From an uncultured Collinsella sp. (GTDB lineage Bacteria; Actinomycetota; Coriobacteriia; Coriobacteriales; Coriobacteriaceae), in contig UQKV01000003.1 in the NCBI GenBank assembly GCA_900541665.1, forward strand, positions 1-64,000: DNA of 64,000 bases, in the 5' to 3' direction. The stretch's first letter is position 1. Each line of letters starts with the position of its first letter. A program made the translations under genes and the position numbers. The notes beneath the pieces were generated by a model that made no database searches, had not been told where the DNA came from, and was given only the letters and a program-made list of their open reading frames with translations. Shown in pieces: positions 50,459 through 59,226 of this stretch.

Positions 50459-51121
50459 ATGTCCGAAAAGAGTGCCCTGTTCATGGCGCGCACGACGCGC
50501 TTCCACGAGTTTGCCCGCAGCTTGACGACCACCCTGGGTGTCGAGGTGAGCCTGGCAACCCCCGATTCGCCGACTGCAGCGCACGACTTTGACCTGCTGA
50601 TTCTCGATTCCGATGGCATCCGCAGCGACCGCATCGATCAGATTGCCAAATGGCTCGACGACCGCGGCGGCGTCCCCATGCTGGTGATCGTCGACGACGA
50701 GGCCCTTGGCACCCTTCGCCTGCCGAACCATGCGCATGCCGACTTTGTATGCCCCACGGCGACGCCCAACGAGCTCAAGGCTCGTGCGCAGCGCCTGATG
50801 GGCGAGGAGGAGACCGTCACCGCCGACGATGTGCTCAATATCGATAACCTCGAGATCAACCTGGCCACCTACCAGGTGACGCTCGACGATGAGCCCATCG
50901 ACCTGACGCTGATGGAGTACTCGCTGCTGAGCTTTTTGGCGACGCATCCCAACCGTGCCTACAGCCGCGAGGTACTGCTGCACCGCGTGTGGGGCTTTGA
51001 GTACTGCGGCGGTACGCGTACCGTCGACGTGCACATCCGACGCATCCGCTCCAAGGTGGGCCCGCAGATCGCGGCACATATCACCACCGTCCGCGGCGTG
51101 GGCTATCTGTTTAAGGACTAG
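50459..51121 (+). CDS. OmpR-type regulator, GlnR-like
   Basis: 220 aa. Degenerate receiver domain (residues 1-115): one possible Asp in LLILDSDGIRSD, but the conserved Lys-Pro is replaced by VCPTATPNELK, so normal phosphorelay is unlikely. The C-terminal winged helix is complete (IDLTLMEYSLLSFLATHPNRAYSREVLLHRVWGFEYCGGTRTVDVHIRRIRSKV and TVRGVGYLFKD). Orphan regulators of this build that control nitrogen genes in actinobacteria are GlnR. Standing just after glnA without a sensor kinase, it fits that role. I chose the ATG at 50459 after TTGGAGG. Confidence 0.82.
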   Translation: MSEKSALFMARTTRFHEFARSLTTTLGVEVSLATPDSPTAAHDFDLLILDSDGIRSDRIDQIAKWLDDRGGVPMLVIVDDEALGTLRLPNHAHADFVCPTATPNELKARAQRLMGEEETVTADDVLNIDNLEINLATYQVTLDDEPIDLTLMEYSLLSFLATHPNRAYSREVLLHRVWGFEYCGGTRTVDVHIRRIRSKVGPQIAAHITTVRGVGYLFKD

Positions 51122-51128
51122 CTTTTCA

Positions 51129-51160
51129 CCACAAAGGGGACAGGCACCATTGTGGTGGTT
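51129..51160. repeat. Short hairpin repeat (AAAGGGGACAGGCACC), copy 1
   Basis: ACCACAA and TTGTGGTGGT flank AGGGGACAGGCACC. A near-identical copy is at 62917-62948. It lies 8 bases after the GlnR-like gene. Confidence 0.7.
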
Positions 51161-51274
51161 TTGCCGCAGGCCGGGTCCTTTTGGGCCTGCAACAGAACTT
51201 AAGCCTTCCTAAAAGATTGCGTTCTCATACACGTTCGCCCGCATATTGGGGTACAACTCAACGTGAACAATGAT

Positions 51275-51304
51275 GGCCCGCCACATGTTTGGCGGGCCTT
51301 TGGT
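51275..51304 (+). terminator. Terminator-like hairpin before htrA
   Basis: GGCCCGCCA and TGGCGGGCC pair around CATGTT, followed by TTTGGTT. Only 24 bases before the HtrA start, it could attenuate that gene. Confidence 0.7.
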
Positions 51305-51327
51305 TATTTGACGAAAGGATCGCAGCC

Positions 51328-52788
51328 ATGAGCGAGAACGATTCCCAGCGTCCCCAGGATGCGGGCAACGCTGGCGAGACCCAGCAGCAGCCGCGCGTGC
51401 AGGTGGAGTCGACGCCTGCCGACGGCAACATTCCCTACGTGCAGGCCTACGACACGCAGACCGGTAAGCCGCTGGGCAGCCAGCAGGTCGTGAACAAGCA
51501 CACGGTGGTCAAGACCAAGACCAAAAAGCTGCCGATCTTTATTACGGCACTCGCCGGCTGTGCCTGCGGAGCCCTGCTAGTCATTGCGCTCATTATGAGC
51601 GGCACGCTCAATATTGGCGGCGGAAAGAATGCCGTGACGGCGGGTGCTTCGGGTTCATCGACGCAGAAGATCACCATCGACTCCGAGGACACCACGCTGG
51701 CCGAGGCCGTTTCTGCCAAGGCCCTGCCTTCCGTCGTTTCCATCACCGCCACTTCGAGCGGTAGCCAGAATGGCTCGCTTTCGCAGTCTGCCGATGAGTC
51801 GGATAGCTCGGGCAGCGTCGGTTCGGGCGTGGTGCTCGATACCGAGGGCCACATCCTCACCAACAACCACGTGGTCGATGGTTACGACCAGTACGTGGTG
51901 ACCATGGACGACGGCACCACCTATGAGGCCGAGTTCGTGGGCAACGACGCCTCGAGCGACCTGGCCGTCATCAAGCTCAAGGACGCCGACGCCTCCAAGC
52001 TTACGCCGATTGAGATCGGTGACTCCTCCAAGCTCAACGTGGGCGAGTGGGTCATGGCGATCGGTTCGCCGTTCGGCAACGAGCAGTCTGTCTCCACGGG
52101 TATTGTGTCGGCGCTGTATCGCTCCACGGCTATGAGCTCTACCAGCGGCAACACCATCTACGCCAACATGATCCAGACCGATGCCGCCATCAATCCGGGC
52201 AACTCCGGCGGCGCGCTCGTCAACGACAACGGTGAGCTGGTGGGCATCAACTCGCTCATCGAGAGCTACTCGGGCTCCAGCTCGGGCGTGGGTTTTGCCA
52301 TTCCCGTTAACTACGCCAAGAACATTGCCGACCAGATCATCGACGGCAAGACGCCGGTGCATCCGTACATGGGCGCTACGCTTTCGAGCGTCAATGCGCT
52401 CAACGCCCGCACCAACAAGCTGAGCACCGATAGCGGTGCGTACGTGGCGAGCGTCGTTGAGGACGGCCCTGCCGCCAAGGCCGGCATTCAGGAGGGCGAC
52501 GTCATCACCAAGCTGGGCGATGACGAGATCACGAGCGCCGATGGCCTGATCATCGCACTGCGCAGCCACGAGGTGGGCGAGAAGGTCGAGATCACGCTCA
52601 TGCGCGGCAAGGAAGAGAAGAAGGTCACCGTTGAGCTGGGCTCCGATGAAGAGCTGCAGAACCAGCAGCAGGACGACAGTTCGACCGACACCGGCAACGG
52701 CGGTATTACCGACGAGCAGCTGCGCCAGTACTTGGAGGAGCTGCTAGGCCAGCAGGGCCAGGGTCAAGGCTACGGTCAGGGTTTCTAA
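51328..52788 (+). CDS. HtrA/DegP-like membrane serine protease
   Basis: 486 aa. A polar cytoplasmic N-terminus (1-67), one membrane helix (68-91), then an extracytoplasmic trypsin-like domain with the triad H181 (TNNHVVDG), D211 (SSDLAVIK) and S293 (GNSGGAL), and a PDZ domain (about 375-460; ASVVEDGPAAKAGIQEGDVITKLGDDEI). The C-terminus is Gln/Gly-rich (QQGQGQGYGQGF). It should degrade or refold damaged envelope proteins. AAAGGA precedes the ATG at 51328. Confidence 0.92.
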   Translation: MSENDSQRPQDAGNAGETQQQPRVQVESTPADGNIPYVQAYDTQTGKPLGSQQVVNKHTVVKTKTKKLPIFITALAGCACGALLVIALIMSGTLNIGGGKNAVTAGASGSSTQKITIDSEDTTLAEAVSAKALPSVVSITATSSGSQNGSLSQSADESDSSGSVGSGVVLDTEGHILTNNHVVDGYDQYVVTMDDGTTYEAEFVGNDASSDLAVIKLKDADASKLTPIEIGDSSKLNVGEWVMAIGSPFGNEQSVSTGIVSALYRSTAMSSTSGNTIYANMIQTDAAINPGNSGGALVNDNGELVGINSLIESYSGSSSGVGFAIPVNYAKNIADQIIDGKTPVHPYMGATLSSVNALNARTNKLSTDSGAYVASVVEDGPAAKAGIQEGDVITKLGDDEITSADGLIIALRSHEVGEKVEITLMRGKEEKKVTVELGSDEELQNQQQDDSSTDTGNGGITDEQLRQYLEELLGQQGQGQGYGQGF

Positions 52789-52814
52789 CGAGCCGTATCG
52801 CGCATACCGATGCC

Positions 52815-52855
52815 AGAGGGGGCTGTTCCGCCAACGCGGGGCAGCCCCCTCTTTT
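52815..52855 (+). terminator. Terminator after htrA
   Basis: AGAGGGGGCTG pairs with CAGCCCCCTCT, followed by TTT. Confidence 0.88.
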
Positions 52856-52926
52856 CGCGATGATCCCTTGGGGACGGAGGAAAACGGATCACTTGTGGCT
52901 GGCAAGAGGCCTGGTTCGGAATGGTC

Positions 52927-53129
52927 TGGACAGTTAGTTCAGATACGTATAAATCTGGGGCAGCTTGGGATGCGTTTTGAGCAATTTTTGATTGGGATGG
53001 GGCTCGAATGGGTGTTTGGAAGGGAGAGCGGGACGTTTACATGGTCTCGAGGAGCCCAAATTAGTTGAAACAGGGGTGTTCGTGCCTGATTCAGCTCTAG
53101 GATTTATACGTATCTGAACTAACTGTCCA
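52927..53129. repeat. Perfect 29-bp inverted repeat, 145-bp spacer
   Basis: Arms 52927-52955 (starting TGGACAGTTAGTTCAG) and 53101-53129 are exact reverse complements and stop pairing exactly at 29. The spacer has no recognisable gene. It lies between htrA and ligA, next to a GGGGACGGAGG piece of the small intergenic repeat family (52871). Confidence 0.85.
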
Positions 53130-53237
53130 CCCCAGTCTGGTGGCTGCCGATTCGGTGCGGTTGGAAAGGGCGATTTGGCTCCATTGCGACCGGTGGTACT
53201 CTAGTATCCGTTTGAAATCGAGCGAAGGAGTGCCGCT

Positions 53238-55466
53238 ATGGAGCAATCGAGCCTGTTTGGTGACGGCGTGGACATCGATACCGAAACGCCCACGACCGCG
53301 GAAGCCACCGCACCGACCGACGCCCGTGCCCAGGCGGCAGCGCGCGCGGCCGAGCTGCGCCATGAGCTCGATTACCACGCCTATCGCTACTATATGCTCG
53401 ATGCGCCTGAGATCACGGACGCCGCCTTTGACAAAATGCTCGTTGAGCTGCAGGAAATCGAGGCGACCTATCCCGACCTGGTGACGTCCGACAGCTATAC
53501 CCAGCGCGTGGGCGGCTACGTGAGCGAGCAGTTTACGCCGGTCACGCATATGGCGCGCATGTATTCCATGGACGATGCCATGGATCTGGACGAACTCGAC
53601 GCATGGCTCCAGCGCGCCGAGGATGCGCTCGGTGCTGGCAGCGTCACCTATACCTGCGAGCTTAAGATCGACGGCCTGGGCGTGGCACTTACCTACCAAA
53701 ACGGCACCTTCGTACGCGCGGCCACACGTGGCGATGGCACCACGGGCGAGGACGTGTCGCTCAACGTCCGTACCATCAAGGATGTGCCCATGCACCTGTC
53801 CGAGCCGGCGCTCGCTCACATGGGCGCCGACCGCGAGCGCGCCATCGAGGTGCGCGGCGAGGTCTACATGCCTAAGGGCAGCTTTGTTCGTCTGAATGAA
53901 GAGGCCGATGCCGAGGGGCGCGACCCCTTCGCCAACCCGCGCAACGCTGCCGCCGGCAGCCTGCGTCAGAAGGATCCCAAGGTCACGGCGCGCCGCGACC
54001 TGGCCACCTTTATCTATGCCATCGCCGATACCGACCCGCTGCACGTCCACAGCCAGCGCGAGTTTCTGGACTGGCTTCGTAGCGCCGGCTTTAGCGTCAA
54101 CCCCAACGTGGCCCGTTGCGCCACGCCGGCCGAGGTCCACGAGTTCTGTGCCCAGGCGCTCGAACATCGCGGTGACCTGGACTACGACATCGACGGCGTG
54201 GTCGTAAAGGTCGACAGCTTTCAACAGCAGCTCGACCTGGGCTTTACCGCCCGCGCGCCGCGCTGGGCCATTGCCTTTAAGTTCCCGCCCGAGGAAAAGC
54301 AGACAGTCCTGCGCGAAATTCGCATCCAGGTGGGCCGCACCGGTGTGCTCACGCCGGTCGCCGAGTTCGACCCGGTGACGGTCGCCGGCTCCACCATCGC
54401 GCGCGCCACGCTGCACAACATCGACGAGATCCGCCGAAAAAACGTGCGCGAGGGCGATACCATCATCGTGCACAAGGCGGGCGACGTAATCCCCGAGGTC
54501 GTGGGCCCGGTGCTCGACAAGCGCCCGGCCGATTCGGTCGACTGGCACATGCCCGAGGTCTGCCCCGTGTGCGGCAGCCCTGTGGTCCACGAGGATGGTG
54601 AGGTTGCCTACCGCTGCGTTTCCATCGACTGCCCCGCACAGCTCAAGGAGCGCCTGCTCCACTGGGTGAGCCGCGGCTGCATGGACGTCGACGGCCTGGG
54701 CGACGAGATCGTCGACAAGATGATCGCCGCCGGGCTGATTCACGACGTCGCGGACTTCTACCAGCTTACGGTCGACGACATCGCCGGTCTGGACACGGGC
54801 CGCACCTATGCCAGCTCCAACAGCAAAAAGGGCGTCAAGAAGGGCGACCCCATCCCGGTGGGCCTCAAGACGGCTGAAAAGATCATCGCCGAGCTCAACA
54901 AGTCCAAGAGCCAGCCGCTCGGTCGCGTGCTGTTTGCCTTGGGCATCCGCCACGTGGGCAAGAGCGTGGGCGAAGTCATCGCCGAGCGATTCCTGTCGAT
55001 TGACAAGCTCATTTTGGCGAGTGAGGAGGACATCGCCGAGTGTGAGGGCATCGGTCCCAAGATTGCGGCGAGCGTCAAGCAGTTCCTGGCCGTGCCCGAG
55101 AACCTTGTCGTGCTGGAGCGCCTGCGTCAGGCGGGTCTGTCGCTCGAGGTTGACTTGGGCGCCGCTCATGCGCAAGCCGCAGCCGACGCCGGCGTGGCGG
55201 GCGAGCTCGCCGACGCACAGCCGCTCGCGGGTCTGACCTTCGTGCTCACCGGCACGCTCGTCAACCGCACGCGCGACGAGGCGGGTGCGGCGCTCAAGGT
55301 GCTCGGCGCCAAGGTTTCGGGCAGTGTTTCAAAGAAGACGAGCTATCTGGTCGCCGGTCCCAAAGCGGGCTCCAAGCTCACCAAGGCCGAACAGCTGGGC
55401 GTACCCGTGCTGGATGAGGACGCGCTCGAGCAGATCCTGGCGACTGGTCAGGTGCCCCAGGCTTAG
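53238..55466 (+). CDS. ligA: NAD-dependent DNA ligase
   Basis: 742 aa. It seals nicks in replication and repair. Order: Ia domain (YYMLDAPEITDAAFDKMLVEL), adenylation domain with K143 in ELKIDG, OB-fold, four-Cys zinc site (CPVCGSPVV and YRCVSIDCPAQ), helix-hairpin-helix repeats (LGIRHVGKSVGEVIA; CEGIGPKIAASV) and a C-terminal BRCT domain (PLAGLTFVLTGTLVNRTRDEA). An Ala/Thr-rich N-terminal extension of about 30 residues precedes the core. GAAGGAG precedes the ATG. Confidence 0.96.
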   Translation: MEQSSLFGDGVDIDTETPTTAEATAPTDARAQAAARAAELRHELDYHAYRYYMLDAPEITDAAFDKMLVELQEIEATYPDLVTSDSYTQRVGGYVSEQFTPVTHMARMYSMDDAMDLDELDAWLQRAEDALGAGSVTYTCELKIDGLGVALTYQNGTFVRAATRGDGTTGEDVSLNVRTIKDVPMHLSEPALAHMGADRERAIEVRGEVYMPKGSFVRLNEEADAEGRDPFANPRNAAAGSLRQKDPKVTARRDLATFIYAIADTDPLHVHSQREFLDWLRSAGFSVNPNVARCATPAEVHEFCAQALEHRGDLDYDIDGVVVKVDSFQQQLDLGFTARAPRWAIAFKFPPEEKQTVLREIRIQVGRTGVLTPVAEFDPVTVAGSTIARATLHNIDEIRRKNVREGDTIIVHKAGDVIPEVVGPVLDKRPADSVDWHMPEVCPVCGSPVVHEDGEVAYRCVSIDCPAQLKERLLHWVSRGCMDVDGLGDEIVDKMIAAGLIHDVADFYQLTVDDIAGLDTGRTYASSNSKKGVKKGDPIPVGLKTAEKIIAELNKSKSQPLGRVLFALGIRHVGKSVGEVIAERFLSIDKLILASEEDIAECEGIGPKIAASVKQFLAVPENLVVLERLRQAGLSLEVDLGAAHAQAAADAGVAGELADAQPLAGLTFVLTGTLVNRTRDEAGAALKVLGAKVSGSVSKKTSYLVAGPKAGSKLTKAEQLGVPVLDEDALEQILATGQVPQA

Positions 55467-55486
55467 GACATCGATAATCAAATTAG

Positions 55487-55527
55487 AAAACCTCCCGGAA
55501 AGGTTGATACTTTCCGGGAGGTTTTTA
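55487..55527 (+). terminator. Terminator after ligA
   Basis: AAAACCTCCCGGAAA pairs with TTTCCGGGAGGTTTT around GGTTGATAC, then TTTTTATTT. Confidence 0.92.
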
Positions 55528-55683
55528 TTTGGGCGTGGTGGCGGGCAGCATGATCTGCGTCATGTAGGTTGCTGAGGGTGACCCTGCGGAGCGGTGTCGT
55601 TCCGGAGCGATAGAAGATTCATACAAAGCAAAGGGGCCCCGCAGTGAGGTTCCACAACGGGGCTGCCCCATTGTGATGAGTTT

Positions 55684-55717
55684 TATACACTTTAACATTA
55701 ACATTAACGTGTATACT
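55684..55717 (+). promoter_or_regulatory. Palindrome and -10 box of the toxin-antitoxin operon
   Basis: TATACAC (55684-55690) and GTGTATA (55709-55715) flank TTAACAT direct repeats, and TATACT (55712-55717) can serve as -10. This is a likely autoregulation site for the antitoxin. Confidence 0.6.
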
Positions 55718-55750
55718 TAGCAGTGAAGATATATGTTGAGAGGAGCAGTT

Positions 55751-56143
55751 ATGGTTACCGTCGCGTTTTCGGAACTGCGCCAAAACCTTACGCAGGTGGC
55801 CGAAAAGGTTGCCAATGAGGGCGAGGAGGTTGTGGTCTTCAAGCGGAGCAAGCCGTTGTTCAAGATCGTGCCGCTCGACTATCAAAGCCCGGTTGCAGTG
55901 GAATATGACGCTGCCCAGGAGCGCGGGGGTGCAAAGCCGACGTGCGGCTCGGACAAGCCCAAGCGCGACGTGGGTACGATGTGGCATCCCAAGATCACCT
56001 GGAAGGAGATCCGTGAGATGCTCGCGGAGAATGAGGACTACCAGGAGTATCTCGATATCGTAGCCAAAATGCCAAAAGGAACGCCGCTCGATACGATGAC
56101 GGTTGAAGATGAAAAGCGCGTCGCGAGGGAGCGCTACCTATGA
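55751..56143 (+). CDS. Phd/YefM-type antitoxin
   Basis: 130 aa. The N-terminal DNA-binding Phd/YefM domain reads MVTVAFSELRQNLTQVAEKVANEGEEVVVFKRSKPLFKIVPL. The longer C-terminal part (WHPKITWKEIREMLAENEDYQEYLDIV) should wrap the toxin. I chose the ATG at 55751, following GAGAGGAG. It overlaps the PIN toxin gene by 4 bases (ATGA), the usual coupling. Confidence 0.88.
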   Translation: MVTVAFSELRQNLTQVAEKVANEGEEVVVFKRSKPLFKIVPLDYQSPVAVEYDAAQERGGAKPTCGSDKPKRDVGTMWHPKITWKEIREMLAENEDYQEYLDIVAKMPKGTPLDTMTVEDEKRVARERYL

Positions 56144-56562
56144 GAGCATTTCTCGATACCAATTTTCTGCTCGATTGCGTGCTTCCGGGCCGGCCGGAGC
56201 ACGCAGCGGCGCAAACGATCAAGGGGCTCGTCGACGTGGGGCTTATCGAAGGCGTTGTTTCGGCCTGCTCTCTCAAGGACGCGTATTACATTCTCACCAA
56301 ACAGGCCGGCGAGGCGCGCGGGCGCGAGGTAGTGCGCGACTGCCTTAAGAGCTACTCGGTAGAGTCTCTCGACCAAGAGGCTTGTTTTGCCTCCGCCTAT
56401 TCCGATGAGCCGGACTTTGAGGACGGCTGTATCCGTGCGATGGCCGAGCGTGCCGGCGTGGACTTTATCATCACGCGTGACCGCGCCGCTTTTGTGCGCT
56501 CGACCATCAAGACCTTCTCGCCTGCAGAGTTCATCCGTGCGTTTCCGATTCCGGAGGAGTAA
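56140..56562 (+). CDS. PIN-domain ribonuclease toxin
   Basis: 140 aa, VapC-like PIN domain. Acidic metal ligands: D6 in AFLDTNFLLD, the Glu/Asp of SDEPDFEDGCIRAMAE, and Asp in FIITRDRAAF. It should cut RNA when free of the antitoxin. It starts inside the antitoxin stop. Pairing of a Phd/YefM antitoxin with a PIN toxin is a mixed but known type II combination. Confidence 0.9.
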   Translation: MRAFLDTNFLLDCVLPGRPEHAAAQTIKGLVDVGLIEGVVSACSLKDAYYILTKQAGEARGREVVRDCLKSYSVESLDQEACFASAYSDEPDFEDGCIRAMAERAGVDFIITRDRAAFVRSTIKTFSPAEFIRAFPIPEE

Positions 56563-56599
56563 AACCGCCATATCGGGGATTGTCCTCGATATGGCGGTT
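56563..56599. terminator. Terminator after the toxin gene
   Basis: AACCGCCATATCG pairs perfectly with CGATATGGCGGTT, with only a short T content after it (CTCCT); A run upstream suits the minus strand too. Confidence 0.7.
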
Positions 56600-56655
56600 C
56601 TCCTGTAGCTGACGCTCGTTAGTTGAGCTACGCTTTATGCCTGTCCGGGAGGTTC

Positions 56656-57504
56656 TTAATCGAGCATAGTAACCGGCACCGTGATCTGCGTCACGTAGGT
56701 CGCGGGGTCGTCGCTGATGATGTCATCGATCAGGGCAATCTCGCGTGATGGACCGGCGGGTGTCAGTCCGTGCTCGCGCATATAGCCGAGCAGCTGCTTA
56801 TAGCGCGGGCCCGCTTGCCCGTGCGTGCCGCGAAAGCTAATGGTCAGGCAGAGCGCGGCGGGTCGCACCTCGACATCGCCCAGGTATTCATCGGTATCGT
56901 CGAGCAGCAGGAAGACCTCGTCGTAGCCGTCAAAGTCGCCGGCGGCCAGGCGCTCGGCGCTAATCCCAACGCCTAAGTTGCCCAGAAAGACAAAGGTCTC
57001 GTGCTGTCCCTTCTGCAATTGACGAATCTGCCACTCCAGCGCATAGGCGTCGGTAGGGTTGACGCGTTCGCGCAAGATGGCGCAGCGAAGCTCGGGCGCA
57101 TCGATTGTGCAAATGGTATCGAGCTCGGTGTTCAAGGCATCGTGGAGCAGCGCAAGTCGGTTGTCAATCTTGCGTGACACGCGTTCGAGCTCGTGGCGCT
57201 TGCGCTCGATGAGCTCCTGCTGCTGAGCTAGCTGCCGCTGCATAAGGTCCACATCGCGCGTGGTCACAAACTCGCGGATTTGTGCTAACGGCAAGTTGAG
57301 AACGCGCAGGTGGCTGATGGTGTTGAGGGTGGAGAGCTGCCGCGATCCGTAGTAGCGGTACCCACTTGCCGGATCGATGTGCGCCGGGTCCAGCAAGCCC
57401 GTCTGCTCGTAATGACGTAGCGTCCCCACGCTCAGGTTAAACAGGCGCGCCACCTCGCCAATGCGGAGCAGGCCCTCGGTATGTTCGGTTGGCGAGTCGG
57501 CCAT
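56656..57504 (-). CDS. MerR-family regulator with GyrI-like domain
   Basis: 282 aa. MerR helix-turn-helix and wing (LLRIGEVARLFNLSVGTLRHYEQTGLLDPAHIDPASGYRYYGSRQLSTLNTISHLRVLNLPLAQIREF), a long coiled coil (QRQLAQQQELIERKRHELERVSRKI), then an effector-binding domain of the GyrI/BmrR type (LGVGISAERLAAGDFDGYDEVFLLLDDTDEYLG). BmrR-like proteins sense drugs. It follows a MATE transporter gene on the same strand by 56 bases, and probably activates it from the site at 58950-58980. Confidence 0.9.
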   Translation of the reverse strand: MADSPTEHTEGLLRIGEVARLFNLSVGTLRHYEQTGLLDPAHIDPASGYRYYGSRQLSTLNTISHLRVLNLPLAQIREFVTTRDVDLMQRQLAQQQELIERKRHELERVSRKIDNRLALLHDALNTELDTICTIDAPELRCAILRERVNPTDAYALEWQIRQLQKGQHETFVFLGNLGVGISAERLAAGDFDGYDEVFLLLDDTDEYLGDVEVRPAALCLTISFRGTHGQAGPRYKQLLGYMREHGLTPAGPSREIALIDDIISDDPATYVTQITVPVTMLD

Positions 57505-57560
57505 GGGATCGCTCCTTTCGGTAAAAAGCAGGGGAGGGGCGCCAGGCTCGCGTCGCCCCG

Positions 57561-58907
57561 CTACGCTGCCAACTTGTCAAAAGCCCCGCGCCGGTTGAGC
57601 ACGGTAAACGCGATAACACAGATGACTGCCGACAAAATCGATCCGCACGGCGAGGCGATGCCCATGGGAAACAGCGTGTCGGAATAGGCGTTCGACAGCA
57701 GCCATGCGCCCGGCACGCGAATGAGCGCCACGGCCAGCACGTTGTGCGCAAAGCCGATGTAGCTCTTGCCGTATGCAGCGAAAAAGCCGCTAAAGCAAAT
57801 GTGGATGCCGGCAAAAATCGCGTCGAAAATGTAGCTGCACATATAACCGGTGCCGGCCGCGACTACTGCAGCGTCCTTGGCAAAAAAGCCAATAAACGCC
57901 GGCGCCACCAGCCACATCAGCACTGTGATCAGACAGCCATACACTACTGAGATGGTCATGGCGTTTTTGAGTACCTGACGTGCGCGGTCGCCCTTGCCCG
58001 CGCCGGCGTTTTGCGCCGTGAGTGCGCTGACGGTGGCGCCCATGGAACTCGGCACAATGAACAAAAAGCTGATCATCTTCTCGACCAGGCCCACGGCGGC
58101 GGCGTCGACGAGCCCTCGGTGGTTGGCGATGACGGTGATAAACATAAACGCCACCTGGATGCAGCCGTCCTGCACGGCCACAGGCACGCCGATCTTAAGA
58201 ATGCTGCCGAGCACCTCGGGCTGGGGGCGCAGGTCGCTGCGCTTAACGTGGATGTTCGTGCGGCGGCTCTTGAGCCACACGAGCGCGAGGGCAACGCTGG
58301 CCGTCTGCGCGGTCACCGTGCCGAGCGCCGCGCCCACGGGGCCGAGCCCCATGTGCCCGATAAACAGAAAATCGAGCGCGATGTTGATGATGCATGCCAC
58401 GCCGATCACATACATGGGCGAGCGCGAATCTCCCAGCCCTCGAAAGATGGCCGAAAGAATGTTGTACGCGGCGATAAAGGGAATGCCTACAAAGCAAATG
58501 CGCAGGTAGGCGGCGGTGCCTTCGACTGCCTCGGCCGGCGTGCCAATGAGCGCCACGATTTGCGGGCACAGCGCAAGCAGGACAGCGGCCAGTACCACCG
58601 AGACACCCATAAAGAGCGTGATGGTGTTGCCGATGGCGGTCTCGGCGCGGTCGAAGCGGCGCGAGCCCACGGCGTGGCCGACGATGACCGTCGTTCCCAT
58701 GGCCAGGCCCACGAGCGTCACGGTAATGATATAGAGCGTCTGCGCGCCATTGCCCACAGCGGTGATGCCGGCGGCGCCGCTAAACTGCCCCATCATGTAC
58801 AGGTCGGCCATGCCGTAGAGCATCTGCAAAAAGTACGAGAGCATATAAGGCAGGGCAAAGACCGCGATGGTCTTAAGGACATTGCCGCGTGTGAGGTCGT
58901 GTTCCAT
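57561..58907 (-). CDS. MATE-family multidrug efflux transporter
   Basis: 448 aa, 12 membrane helices, two MatE halves (LPYMLSYFLQMLYGMADLYMMGQFSGAAGITAVG; second half from KIGVPVAVQDGCIQVAFMFITVIAN). It exports drugs or metabolites with H+ or Na+. The MerR regulator gene follows in the same operon. A 19-bp-spaced promoter with a central dyad lies 43-73 bases before the start. Confidence 0.92.
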   Translation of the reverse strand: MEHDLTRGNVLKTIAVFALPYMLSYFLQMLYGMADLYMMGQFSGAAGITAVGNGAQTLYIITVTLVGLAMGTTVIVGHAVGSRRFDRAETAIGNTITLFMGVSVVLAAVLLALCPQIVALIGTPAEAVEGTAAYLRICFVGIPFIAAYNILSAIFRGLGDSRSPMYVIGVACIINIALDFLFIGHMGLGPVGAALGTVTAQTASVALALVWLKSRRTNIHVKRSDLRPQPEVLGSILKIGVPVAVQDGCIQVAFMFITVIANHRGLVDAAAVGLVEKMISFLFIVPSSMGATVSALTAQNAGAGKGDRARQVLKNAMTISVVYGCLITVLMWLVAPAFIGFFAKDAAVVAAGTGYMCSYIFDAIFAGIHICFSGFFAAYGKSYIGFAHNVLAVALIRVPGAWLLSNAYSDTLFPMGIASPCGSILSAVICVIAFTVLNRRGAFDKLAA

Positions 58908-58949
58908 GGGCAGGGTACTTTCTGGCTTGGTTCGTTTAGGTACCAGTGT

Positions 58950-58980
58950 AGTGAAAACCCTACAACGATTGTAGAGTCAA
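58950..58980 (-). promoter_or_regulatory. MerR-type promoter of the MATE gene
   Basis: Minus strand: TTGACT, a 19-base spacer with the dyad CTACAATCGTTGTAG, then TTCACT. An over-long spacer carrying a dyad is the hallmark of MerR-activated promoters. Confidence 0.65.
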
Positions 58981-59060
58981 GGTTTGTGTTGACGACGGGG
59001 CGAAAAATAGTCACGCTCCAAGCACGATGCTTTGGCCCTCTGTGCCCCTCACCTCGCCTC

Positions 59061-59126
59061 AAACCATCACAACATTCAACGTTTTTTGCCAAAATCGGGA
59101 AAAGCATCGAATGTTGTGATGGTTTT
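59061..59126. repeat. Palindromic repeat (CCATCACAACATTC), copy 1
   Basis: AAACCATCACAACATTC and GAATGTTGTGATGGTTT close an inner part with CCAAAAT and GGGAAAAGC. Copy 2 is at 60303-60366. They bracket the DUF559-like gene. Confidence 0.85.
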
Positions 59127-59226
59127 TCTGCCACTCGATCGGGTGGAATTGCTTTCTTGCGCGCGAAGGTGTGCGGACCCGTGGGCAGGGGAATAAGGTT
59201 GGTTATCCGACTCCATTGGAGGGCTC

